Of a stretch of DNA of 64,000 nt, positions 14,639 to 22,403 are shown piece after piece. Both the position numbers and the translations under genes were made by a program. The stretch comes from Rufibacter sp. LB8 (GTDB taxonomy: Bacteria > Bacteroidota > Bacteroidia > Cytophagales > Hymenobacteraceae). The stretch's first letter is position 1, and every line of letters begins with the position of its first letter. Location: the NCBI RefSeq assembly GCF_014876185.1, contig NZ_JADALJ010000001.1:2709501-2773500 (forward strand), given 5' to 3'. A model generated the notes under the pieces. It was not told the DNA's origin. It saw nothing but the letters and a program-made list of their open reading frames with translations, and did no database searches.

Positions 14639-16207
14639 ATGCCGTTGCCGCTTTTCCGCCTGCGTTTGCCTGTGTTGCTGTCTTTGCTGTTGTTTTTAGG
14701 GTCGATGACCTTGCCTGCGCATGGCCAAGCCGATTTACAGAAGCTGGATACCTATTACCAACAGGCGCTCAAAGACTGGAACGTGCCGGGCATGGCCATC
14801 GCCATCGTCAAAAATGATTCGGTGATTTTCGCGAAGGGCTACGGCGTGCTGGATGCACAAAAAGGCGGAACGGTAGACGCCAACACAGTCTTCGGGATTG
14901 CCTCCAACACCAAAGCCTATACCGCCGCGGCGCTGGCCATGTTGGTAGACGAAGGCAAACTGAACTGGGACGACCCCGTGACCAAATACCTGCCGTATCT
15001 GCAACTCTACAGCCCGTACGTCACTCAGCAACTCAACATCAAAGACCTGCTCAGCCACCGCGTGGGTTTCCAGACCTACGGCGGCGATTTGCTCTGGTAC
15101 AACACCACTTATAGTAGAAAGGAAATTCTGGAACGCGCCCGTCATCTGCAACCAGCCTACAGCTTCAGGAGCGGCTATGGCTACTCTAACTTAATGTTCA
15201 TCGCCGCTGGCGAAGTCATAGAAGCCGTCTCCGGTAAAACCTGGGAGCAGTTCATCCAAGACCGAATATTTAAACCGTTGGGCATGACCCGTTCCTACAC
15301 GTCGGTAAACCAATTGGAAGGTCTGTCTAACGTTGCTACGCCGCACGGTCATCCGGCCACTGAAAACGGGAAGCCAATTCCTACTGTATTGACCGCCTGG
15401 GATAACTGGAACCCCGCCGCCGGTATTTTCACCAGCGTAACCCAACATGCGCAATGGCTGAAACTGCAACTCAACCGCGGCACCTACAAAGGCCAGCGCC
15501 TTTTCTCTGAGGCCGGCAGCCACATGATGTGGACGTTGCACAATTCCTTCCCCATCGCGCCGCAAGCCTCAGAAATAAACCCCAGCACGCATTTCTCAGG
15601 CGCCGGACTGGGCTGGATGCTCAATGATTACCAAGGTCGCAAGATTGTAGCCCACGGCGGTGGCCACGAAGGCATGAACAGCCGCACCGTGCTGGTGCCC
15701 GAGGAAAACCTGGGCATTGTCATTCTCACCAACAGCATGAGCAGCATCATGGCCCCCATTGCCACCTACACCGTTGACCAATTCCTGGGCATCAAAAACG
15801 GTCGCGACTGGAGCCGCTTCAACCTAGACCTAGCCGCCAAAGCCCGCGCCCAGCAACGCGCCACAGACGCCAAAAAACCGAAGGAGAAAAACACCAAAGC
15901 TAAACTTACTCGTGATTTGCAGGAATACACCGGTACCTACCACAGCCCCTTGTACGGCAACGCCACCGTGACCTTGCGCAACGGCAAACTGGTGCTTGAC
16001 CTGGCCGCTGCTCCAGCCCTGGGCGGTGAACTCACCATTTGGCGGGCAGACATTTTTGACCTGGCCTGGAAAAACAATTTCGCGCTGCTCACGCCTACCA
16101 AAGCCCGCTTCCTGCCCGGCCCAGACGGTTCTATCACTGACCTACGCTTAGATTCCAACAACCCAGATTTCCATTTCTCAGAGTTGGAGTTTAGCCGGGT
16201 GAAGTAA
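14639..16207 (+). CDS. Serine hydrolase, class C beta-lactamase/DD-peptidase-like
   Basis: A 522-residue exported enzyme. The signal peptide PLFRLRLPVLLSLLLFLGSM... leads to the Beta-lactamase domain (about 40-370). The nucleophile is in SNTKAYTAA (SxxK). The Tyr motif is in YGYSNLMF (YxN), and the third box is the HGGGHEG variant typical of this family instead of KTG. A C-terminal DUF3471-like beta domain (about 420-520, YTGTYHSPLYGNATVTLRNG) follows. Such proteins are esterases, D-aminopeptidases or penicillin-binding enzymes; a true beta-lactamase role is not implied. I start at 14639 because it directly precedes the signal peptide. The stop codon overlaps the first base of an LPE repeat. 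Confidence 0.88.
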   Translation: MPLPLFRLRLPVLLSLLLFLGSMTLPAHGQADLQKLDTYYQQALKDWNVPGMAIAIVKNDSVIFAKGYGVLDAQKGGTVDANTVFGIASNTKAYTAAALAMLVDEGKLNWDDPVTKYLPYLQLYSPYVTQQLNIKDLLSHRVGFQTYGGDLLWYNTTYSRKEILERARHLQPAYSFRSGYGYSNLMFIAAGEVIEAVSGKTWEQFIQDRIFKPLGMTRSYTSVNQLEGLSNVATPHGHPATENGKPIPTVLTAWDNWNPAAGIFTSVTQHAQWLKLQLNRGTYKGQRLFSEAGSHMMWTLHNSFPIAPQASEINPSTHFSGAGLGWMLNDYQGRKIVAHGGGHEGMNSRTVLVPEENLGIVILTNSMSSIMAPIATYTVDQFLGIKNGRDWSRFNLDLAAKARAQQRATDAKKPKEKNTKAKLTRDLQEYTGTYHSPLYGNATVTLRNGKLVLDLAAAPALGGELTIWRADIFDLAWKNNFALLTPTKARFLPGPDGSITDLRLDSNNPDFHFSELEFSRVK

Positions 16208-16291
16208 GAGCATGTTTAAATTTGTCATTTGCGCTGCAAAATGGTATCAAATGAACCTTTCGCCTGCAAAACCAAAATTTAAACAAGCTCT
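16207..16291. repeat. LPE long palindromic element, 85-bp form
   Basis: Starts AGAGCATGTTTAAATTTGTC and ends CAAAATTTAAACAAGCTCT, which are inverted to each other. Its ends match the 162-bp copy at 36797, and the middle is missing. The first base is the last base of the upstream stop codon. Confidence 0.85.
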
Positions 16292-16329
16292 AAACTGTAA
16301 AAGACAACATTACATTTAATTACACTTAC

Positions 16330-17157
16330 ATGAGATTTCTTCAAGTATTGAGTTTACTGCTACTTTCCTTTCAGGCAGTAGCGCAGGATAAAGTAGTTTT
16401 AGTGAAAGTAAACCCTATCAAAGGAGAAAGCACCGTTACCGTTTTATCTAACCTAGCCAAGGTTGAAGAGATTCTACAAGAGGGGTTTGTGCAGAAAGGC
16501 TATAAAGTATTGACTAAGGCTCCTGTTTCTGAGCCGACGCAGGGCGGCAATACAGAACTATTTTTGGCAGATGCGTTCATTTACCAATACCCCGGCGACT
16601 ACCCTTCTATCACTTTGACCATTAGAAAAGACGGCCGCGTGCATTCACTTTTACACCAGACCAAGAAACTTTTCACCGATCGGCAAGCGGCCATGGAAAC
16701 CCTGGCGCGGGAAATAGTCAAGGAAATACCTGCCACCCTCAACCAGGAAATGTTTCTAATGCCAGAATTGGACAATCTTTTGCCGCACCATATTATCAGC
16801 ATTTACACTGCAACGTCTGGTGCCATCACGGGCAGCTACGCCAGCAAATACACCATTGAGGTAAAACCAACTGCTGGCAAACTACCAGCCTTTATGATTG
16901 CAGGGGCGTTTGAAGAATACCTTAGCAACTGTCTAGACTTTAATGGTTACCGCAAAGCCGTCAAAGACCAACCCATTCAGGTGGAGTTTGAGATCAATAG
17001 CTTCGGATTTACCCACATACAGACTATCAAGATGCCAGAGGGCGTGAAGGATAATTACAAAGAGAAAGTGAAAGCAGCCATGGAGGCCCTACCTCTCTGG
17101 GACATGGCGGCGGGGCAAACCTTTAAAGGCGTTCTGTCACTAGGAGTTAAAAAGTAA
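16330..17157 (+). CDS. Exported protein, unknown
   Basis: A 275-residue protein with a short Sec signal (MRFLQVLSLLLLSFQAVAQ). The mature part has mixed alpha/beta character and no motif I can name. It begins with a segment of LSNLAKVEEILQEGFVQKGY, resembling a beta-alpha unit of a lipoprotein or TolB-N-like domain; this is a weak impression. Codon use fits the genome. It lies between the LPE repeat and the M16 protease gene, in the same orientation but 183 nt upstream of the latter, so cotranscription is uncertain. Confidence 0.65.
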   Translation: MRFLQVLSLLLLSFQAVAQDKVVLVKVNPIKGESTVTVLSNLAKVEEILQEGFVQKGYKVLTKAPVSEPTQGGNTELFLADAFIYQYPGDYPSITLTIRKDGRVHSLLHQTKKLFTDRQAAMETLAREIVKEIPATLNQEMFLMPELDNLLPHHIISIYTATSGAITGSYASKYTIEVKPTAGKLPAFMIAGAFEEYLSNCLDFNGYRKAVKDQPIQVEFEINSFGFTHIQTIKMPEGVKDNYKEKVKAAMEALPLWDMAAGQTFKGVLSLGVKK

Positions 17158-17340
17158 CGCCACTGCCAGAATACCCTGGAGCAGGAACATCCATCTATAC
17201 CCCGCAACAAACCCCACCCCAAATCCACTAAAACCATTGGCTTATGAACCTTTCCGGGCTTGGAATTGTGGAAGGAATATCTTAATATTATCCTGAGAGC
17301 GCGGCTTTCACCAAACCTACACAAACATAACAGCTTACCT

Positions 17341-20328
17341 ATGTCAAAGAAGAGTACTCTGGCAGTGCTGCTAGCGGCGGCCATGCTATCACAAGCGCAG
17401 GCGCAGGCCCCTAAAAAGGCGGCTCCGGCTAAGAAAACCACCTCGGCCGCGGCACCTGCTGCCAAAGGCCCAAGATTAATCGAGACCGTAACCCGCAAGC
17501 CCGGTGAATTAGTAATTCCTTACAAAAAATATGAATTGCCCAACGGCCTGACCGTGGTGGTGCACGAAGACCATTCTGACCCCATCGTACACGTTGACGT
17601 AACCTACCACGTAGGCTCGGCCCGCGAGGAAGTAGGAAAATCCGGCTTTGCGCACTTCTTTGAGCACATGATGTTCCAGGGCTCAGACAACGTAGCTGAC
17701 GAGGAACACTTTAAGATTGTGTCTGAAGCTGGTGGAACCTTGAACGGAACTACAAATCGTGACCGTACCAATTACTTTGAGACACTACCTAGCAACCAAT
17801 TAGAGACCGCGCTTTGGTTAGAAGCCGATAGAATGGGTTTCTTGCTGGACGCCGTTACCCAGAAGAAATTTGAGGTTCAACGCGAGACTGTAAAGAACGA
17901 GCGTGGCCAACGCGTAGACAACGTGCCTTACGGGAAATCAAGAGAGAAAATCTACGCTGCTTTGTACCCCGTAGGCCACCCCTATTCCTGGGATGTGATC
18001 GGGTACTTAGAAGACCTGAACCGTGTGGGCGTGGATGACTTGAAGAACTTCTTCCTGCGCTGGTACGGACCCAACAACGCCACCTTGACCGTGGGCGGTG
18101 ACGTAAGCCCAGAGCAAGTGGTGAAGCTCGCTGAGAAATACTTCGGCTCTATCCCACGCGGGCCGGAGGTGAAGAACATGAAATTGCCGGCGCCGGTATT
18201 AACCCAGGACCGCTACATTTCCTATGAAGACAACGTGCGGTTCCCGTCGTTGCAGATGACCTTGCCCACCGTACCGGCCAACCACAAAGATGAACCGGCG
18301 TTAGATGTGCTTTCCCGCATTATTGGCGGCGGCAGAAACTCCATCATCTACCAAAACCTGGTGAAAACCCAGAAAATGAACCAGGCGGGCGCCTTCCACT
18401 CTACCTCAGAACTGGCGGGTGAATTCGGCTTGTCGGCAAGAGTATTGCCTACGCAGAGTCTGGCCGATGCCGAGAAACAACTGCGCGAAGCCGTGGCAGA
18501 ATTTGAGAAGCGCGGCGTAACCGATGATGATTTGGAGCGCTACAAAGCCTCTGCTGAAGCCGGTATCATCAGCCGTCTTTCCAGCGTTTCTGGCAAAACC
18601 TCAACGCTGGCCGCTTACCAAACCTTCAACAACAACCCCAACTACATTACCCAAGAACTGGCCGCGGTAAAAGCCGTGACCAAGGCAGATGTGCAGCGCG
18701 TGTACAACCAGTACATCAAAGGCAAGAAAGCCGTTATCTTAAGCGTGGTGCCGAAGGGCAAAACCGAGCTGATTGCCAAAGCCGACAACTTTAAGGTAGA
18801 TGCCTCTGGTTACAAAGCGCCCGCCGACCAGTATTCTGGTTTGAAGTACGTGAAAGCCACAGATAACTTTGACCGCACCAAGAAACCAACCGCCGGTGCC
18901 AACCCAAGCATCACGGTTCCGCCGTTCTGGAAGCAGAGCATGGCCAACGGCATTAAAGTAATTGGCGCCAAGAGCGATGAAGTACCAACCGTAACCATGC
19001 TGTTCACGCTGCAAGGCGGACACAAACTGGAAGCCCATGACCCATCAAAAGCCGGTGTGGCCTCCATGATGGCGTCTCTGATGAACGAGTCTTCCCTGAA
19101 AACTTCCGCTGAGGACATCAGCACGCAGCTGGAGAAACTGGGTTCTTCCATTTCTTTTGGCAGCGGTTCTGAGAGCATGACCGTTTCTGTATCATCGCAG
19201 GTGAAAAACCTGGATGCCACGCTGGCCTTACTGGAGGAGCGCATGTTCCAACCTAAATTTGACGCCGCTGACTTTGACCGCCTGAAGAAACAACGCTTAG
19301 AGGCCATCAAAAACACCAGCACCCAGGCTACGGCCGTGGCTGAGAACGTGTACAGCAAAATGCTGTACGGCGAAGGCAACATCAGAGCCATTCCGGTAAC
19401 GGGCACGGTGAAAACGGTGGAGAACATCACCCTAGATGATGTGAAGAAATTCTACCAGAACTACTTCTCGCCGTCTGTGACCAACTTGGTGATTGTGGGT
19501 GATGTAGAGCAAAGTCAAATCATGCCGAAGCTTTCGTTCCTGAACAAGTGGGCCGCCAAACCGGTGAACATGCCCGCTGACTTCAAAACCACTGCGTTTG
19601 ACAAGACCAAAATCTTTATTGTAGACAAAGAGAAAGCCGCCCAGTCAGAAATCAGAATTGGCTACATGGCCCTTCCGTTTGACGCTACTGGCGAGTACTA
19701 TAAAGCCTCTTTGATGAACTACGTGTTAGGTGGCGCTTTCAACAGCCGCATTAACCTGAACCTGCGCGAGGACAAAGGCTACACCTACGGCGCACGCTCA
19801 GGCTTCTCGGGCACCGAGGAAGCTGGTCCGTTTACGGCTTCTGCGGGTGTGCGGTCAGATGCGTCTGATGCCTCCGTGGTGGAGTTCATGAAAGAAATCA
19901 AGCGCTTCAGAGAAGAAGGAATCACAGACGCCGAGTTGGCCTTTATGAAGAGCGCCATCGGGCAGTCAGATGCCCGCCGCTACGAGACTTCGTTCCAGAA
20001 AGCCGCGTTCCTGAACAACATGCTGCGCTACAACTTGGATGCCGACTATGTGGCCAAGCAAAACCAGATTCTGCAGAACATCACCAAGGAGGAAATCAAT
20101 GCCCTGGCCAAGAAATACCTGCCCGTTGATAACATGAGCATTATGCTGGTAGGCGACAAAGCCTCAATCAAGCCAGGCCTGGAGAAATTGGGCTATGACG
20201 TGGTGGAACTGGACCCAGAAGGTGCCCCCGTGGTAGCCAAGGTGGAAGTTCCGGCCATCACCGCCGAGCCTAAGAAAGAAGAGCCCAAGAAAGGCCGCAA
20301 AGCCAAAGCCCAAGGCCGCGTGTTCTAG
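17341..20328 (+). CDS. Two-domain M16 zinc metalloprotease
   Basis: A 995-residue exported protein with a signal at residues 1-22 (ending SQAQAQA) and an Ala/Lys/Pro-rich linker. It has two tandem M16 units. The first, about 55-480, is catalytic: HFFEHMMFQG holds the inverted HxxEH zinc site (His105, Glu108, His109), followed by ETVKNERGQRVDN with the distal Glu. The second unit (about 520-940) lacks HxxEH and carries the R/Y-type block NLREDKGYTYGARSGFSG, as in the inactive partner domain that closes on substrate. The fused arrangement is common in Bacteroidota. The C-terminal tail is Lys/Pro/Glu-rich. The start at 17341 directly precedes the signal. A terminator follows. Confidence 0.93.
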   Translation: MSKKSTLAVLLAAAMLSQAQAQAPKKAAPAKKTTSAAAPAAKGPRLIETVTRKPGELVIPYKKYELPNGLTVVVHEDHSDPIVHVDVTYHVGSAREEVGKSGFAHFFEHMMFQGSDNVADEEHFKIVSEAGGTLNGTTNRDRTNYFETLPSNQLETALWLEADRMGFLLDAVTQKKFEVQRETVKNERGQRVDNVPYGKSREKIYAALYPVGHPYSWDVIGYLEDLNRVGVDDLKNFFLRWYGPNNATLTVGGDVSPEQVVKLAEKYFGSIPRGPEVKNMKLPAPVLTQDRYISYEDNVRFPSLQMTLPTVPANHKDEPALDVLSRIIGGGRNSIIYQNLVKTQKMNQAGAFHSTSELAGEFGLSARVLPTQSLADAEKQLREAVAEFEKRGVTDDDLERYKASAEAGIISRLSSVSGKTSTLAAYQTFNNNPNYITQELAAVKAVTKADVQRVYNQYIKGKKAVILSVVPKGKTELIAKADNFKVDASGYKAPADQYSGLKYVKATDNFDRTKKPTAGANPSITVPPFWKQSMANGIKVIGAKSDEVPTVTMLFTLQGGHKLEAHDPSKAGVASMMASLMNESSLKTSAEDISTQLEKLGSSISFGSGSESMTVSVSSQVKNLDATLALLEERMFQPKFDAADFDRLKKQRLEAIKNTSTQATAVAENVYSKMLYGEGNIRAIPVTGTVKTVENITLDDVKKFYQNYFSPSVTNLVIVGDVEQSQIMPKLSFLNKWAAKPVNMPADFKTTAFDKTKIFIVDKEKAAQSEIRIGYMALPFDATGEYYKASLMNYVLGGAFNSRINLNLREDKGYTYGARSGFSGTEEAGPFTASAGVRSDASDASVVEFMKEIKRFREEGITDAELAFMKSAIGQSDARRYETSFQKAAFLNNMLRYNLDADYVAKQNQILQNITKEEINALAKKYLPVDNMSIMLVGDKASIKPGLEKLGYDVVELDPEGAPVVAKVEVPAITAEPKKEEPKKGRKAKAQGRVF

Positions 20329-20364
20329 TTAAATCTATGATTTCGGGCAACCGGAAACCTAATG

Positions 20365-20407
20365 CAAAAATCGCCATCAGATTAATTTCTGGTGGCGATT
20401 TTTTTTC
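20365..20407 (+). terminator. Intrinsic terminator after the M16 gene
   Basis: The stem AATCGCCATC / GGTGGCGATT is followed by a run of eight T residues, 37 nt past the stop codon. Confidence 0.88.
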
Positions 20408-20849
20408 TGGGTCTCTGGCGAGTCTTTGGCTTTTTCACCTTTCGCCCATGTATTTTGCCTTCCGCCAAAAGTGGCGGCCTTCTAGCCTACCCAACCGTGC
20501 CGCTAGGCCAATTCAGAGATTTCCGTTTTCGGCCTCATTTCCAGAAATGAGGCCGAAAACGGAACAGGGTAGCAGAGGTACTGCCCGCCAGAAAGTAGAT
20601 ATCCGTTTGTGTAGCAGAGCAACCATGTTACCTTTAGGTTAATTCTTTCATTTTATAGATAAAAGCTTAACCTTTTTCAGGAAATTGCGGTTATAAAATA
20701 AATAAGTTGAGCCTATCATTGGGCAATTGACTTATTTTGCCCTTATTTAGTGTAAGCCCAACCTCCGTTTTTGGGTTGGCTACGTTACCTGACTATACCA
20801 CGCGGGCCTTCTATCTTCGCCGGCCCGACGCTTATTTAAATTTTGATTT
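20408..20849. other. Intergenic region upstream of the 20850 lipoprotein
   Basis: No gene is supported; a 101-codon frame here begins near the terminator and crosses the PAL. The region holds the perfect PAL at 20523 and a small hairpin CCAACCTCCGTTTTTGGGTTGG around 20759. TATCTTCG at 20812-20819 is one base off the TAnnTTTG box. Confidence 0.5.
20523..20562. repeat. PAL palindrome, perfect stem
   Basis: Arms CCGTTTTCGGCCTCATTTC and GAAATGAGGCCGAAAACGG are perfectly complementary (19 bp) around a CA loop. The GGCC/GGCC variant in both arms is a compensated change from the usual GGGC/GCCC. Confidence 0.93.
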
Positions 20850-21578
20850 TTGATAGTACGAAAAAAGAACATTTCTCGCCGCTACGCTTACCTGCCGCTC
20901 ATGCTTCTGTTGGCCCTTGGCCTGTGGACGGCCAGCTGTAGCGCCAAAAAAGACGCAGAGACCACCAACAAAGACGCTTCACTGGTTCTTTTTAAGCCAG
21001 GTTTTCAGTACCAGTATGTACTCACCGGCAAAGACTCTTTGGGCAAAGACCTGCCTACGCAGCAAATCACCTTGCAAATGGCTGGTTCTCCATCCCAGAA
21101 AGTAGAGGAGCAGAACCTGGACAACTCGGCCCCTCACGCCAGCTTACCACTGGCCGGTCACTGGCAGATGTCGGCCTCCCCTGACACGCTGGGCGCCGCC
21201 ATCACCACCGACGAGCACGCTTATTCCCTGGGCTTGCCACCGCTCTCTCCCCAAGACTTTGTGCAATACACGCTTCCCCTGGAAGTGGACTGGGTCATGG
21301 AGCCTGGCACGCCGCGCACCAAACTGGTCACCGGCCTGACCAAAGGCACCCTGCACCCGGGCAAGTCGTATGCCATCAGAAGAAACATCACCTACATGGG
21401 CAATGAAGACCTGTCCATAGGCAAGCAGCAACACGCCCAATGCCGAAAACTGGTAGCCCAGGATGAAAGCCCCATCGGGCAGGTGAAAATCACTTATTGG
21501 GTTCACCCCGAAGCCGGTTTCGTGAAGGCCATTTACCAACTAGGCAAGCAGGAACGCACCTATTCCCTGCAGAAATAA
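20850..21578 (+). CDS. Lipoprotein, unknown function (TTG start)
   Basis: A 242-residue predicted lipoprotein. The start is TTG: it gives a basic N-region (MIVRKKNISRR), a hydrophobic core and TASC as lipobox near residue 30. The next ATG at 20901 would leave no basic N-region. The mature domain is beta-rich with conserved-looking blocks (YQYVLTGKDSLGKDLPTQQI, QVKITYWVHPEAGFVKAIYQ) and no recognised family. It probably faces the periplasm or the outer membrane. It stands alone, with repeat-rich DNA after it. Confidence 0.7.
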   Translation: MIVRKKNISRRYAYLPLMLLLALGLWTASCSAKKDAETTNKDASLVLFKPGFQYQYVLTGKDSLGKDLPTQQITLQMAGSPSQKVEEQNLDNSAPHASLPLAGHWQMSASPDTLGAAITTDEHAYSLGLPPLSPQDFVQYTLPLEVDWVMEPGTPRTKLVTGLTKGTLHPGKSYAIRRNITYMGNEDLSIGKQQHAQCRKLVAQDESPIGQVKITYWVHPEAGFVKAIYQLGKQERTYSLQK

Positions 21579-21600
21579 CCGCTGCTTTTTTTCTTGTTGC

Positions 21601-21632
21601 CCCACCCCTAACCCCTTCTAGAACAGGAGGGG
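21601..21632. repeat. Pyrimidine-rich hairpin repeat
   Basis: CCCACCCCTAACCCCTTCTA followed by GAACAGGAGGGG. The end folds back as CCCCTTC-GAACAGGAGGGG. Relatives lie at 26035 and 46177. Confidence 0.65.
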
Positions 21633-21638
21633 ATTTTT

Positions 21639-21678
21639 CTGTTTTTGGCTTCGTTTTAAGAAATGAGCCTGAAAACGG
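21639..21678. repeat. PAL palindrome
   Basis: Arms CTGTTTTTGGCTTCGTTTT and GAAATGAGCCTGAAAACGG, directly before repeat A. Confidence 0.88.
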
Positions 21679-21694
21679 AATGTTGCAATACAGA

Positions 21695-22045
21695 ACCCCG
21701 AGCTAAAGCACGGGTCTATTGATTTCAGCAAAAGTCAATATCGAACCCATTCTTCCTCCGGCCCTGAAGGGCGAGGAAGTTTATGTAGCGGCTCCAACAA
21801 CAAATACAATAACCGACCGACCTTGCGGAGGGTCGCCGGAAGGCGATGTGCCCGGAGCATGGGAGGGACTTGGAGAGTGGCAGTGGCCCTTGTCAGCTAT
21901 GAAACATTTAGCGCTTCCCAGGTGCTAGAGAATGAACACCCGCCTGTCTGAGCGGCAGCGAGTTCGGGGGTTCTTGATTCTTTTGGTTAGGTTGATTATC
22001 AAGGATCAACCTGACAAACCTGGGAGGCGAAGTAAGAAAGATGGG
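21695..22045 (+). repeat. Repeat A, copy 1 (about 350 bp, structured)
   Basis: Long stretches match 27564-27912. Visible hairpins in order: CCCGAGC-TAAA-GCACGGG; CTTCCTC..GCCCT-GA-AGGGC-GAGGAAG; CGACC...GGTCG; CGCC-GGAA-GGCG; CCGC-CTGTCTGA-GCGG; and AGGTTGAT...ATCAACCT. No ORF is conserved between the copies. It may be a non-coding RNA gene or a non-autonomous mobile repeat. Confidence 0.8.
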
Positions 22046-22093
22046 AATTAGGGAAGGCCGGTTTTAGGTGCCAAATCCTTTTTTGAAAGGCCG

Positions 22094-22123
22094 TCTTGGT
22101 CGTTGGTGAGAACACCAACAACG
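22094..22123 (+). repeat. REP-2 element (orphan copy)
   Basis: CTTGGTCGTTGGTGAGAACA followed by CCAACAACGG, the same palindrome as those bracketing the second RAYT gene at 48813. It lies about 50 nt after repeat A. Confidence 0.85.
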
Positions 22124-22160
22124 GACGCATCAATAACAAAAAAAGCCGCAGTGGGTGCTT

Positions 22161-22228
22161 TGAGGCTGACGCCTCACCGAAGTTTAAAACTTCAGGTCAT
22201 GGATAGGTCCAAGTTGAAAACTTGAACC
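22161..22228. repeat. Cluster of three small hairpins
   Basis: TGAGGC-TGAC-GCCTCA, GAAGTTTAAAACTTC and CAAGTTGAAAACTTG follow one another within 68 bp. Confidence 0.6.
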
Positions 22229-22252
22229 AGAGAAATAAAAAATCAGTGTAAA

Positions 22253-22284
22253 CATCCCCCTTAGCCCTTTTCAAAAGGAGAGTA
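22253..22284. repeat. Pyrimidine-rich hairpin repeat
   Basis: CATCCCCCTTAGCCCTTTTC followed by AAAAGGAGAGT, a relative of the CCCCCTACCCCCTTCAAAGG repeats at 28111 and 39258. Confidence 0.5.
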
Positions 22285-22319
22285 TCAACACTCCAAGGGC
22301 AGAAGACGGCAAGGCATGA

Positions 22320-22342
22320 GAGACAAGGCGGTGCCTGGTATT
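22320..22342. repeat. GAGAC hairpin repeat, copy 1
   Basis: GAGACAAGGCGGTGCCTGGT, an imperfect palindrome whose relatives lie at 46124 (inverted) and 55553. Each copy is within about 20 nt of a PAL. Confidence 0.7.
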
Positions 22343-22359
22343 TACAAGCAGCAATTCTT

Positions 22360-22397
22360 CGTTTTTGGCTTCATTTCCAAAACAGAGCCCGAAAACG
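22360..22397. repeat. PAL palindrome
   Basis: Arms CGTTTTTGGCTTCATTT and AAACAGAGCCCGAAAACG. It ends 6 nt from the stop of the minus-strand TonB receptor gene. Confidence 0.85.
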
Positions 22398-22403
22398 TAC
22401 TTC

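Larger units (their letters stand above)
21579..22403. other. Repeat-filled intergenic island
   Basis: 825 nt between convergent genes with no credible ORF. It contains, in order, a pyrimidine hairpin, a PAL, repeat A, REP-2, a cluster of three small hairpins, a pyrimidine hairpin, the GAGAC hairpin and a second PAL. All are listed separately. Confidence 0.8.

Noticed and set aside
14639-16207. True beta-lactamase resistance gene
   Set aside because: The third box is HGG and not KTG, and the C-terminal domain fits the broad esterase/peptidase-like family.
20337-20642. 101-codon frame after the M16 gene
   Set aside because: It starts at the terminator and crosses a perfect PAL; no protein-like pattern.
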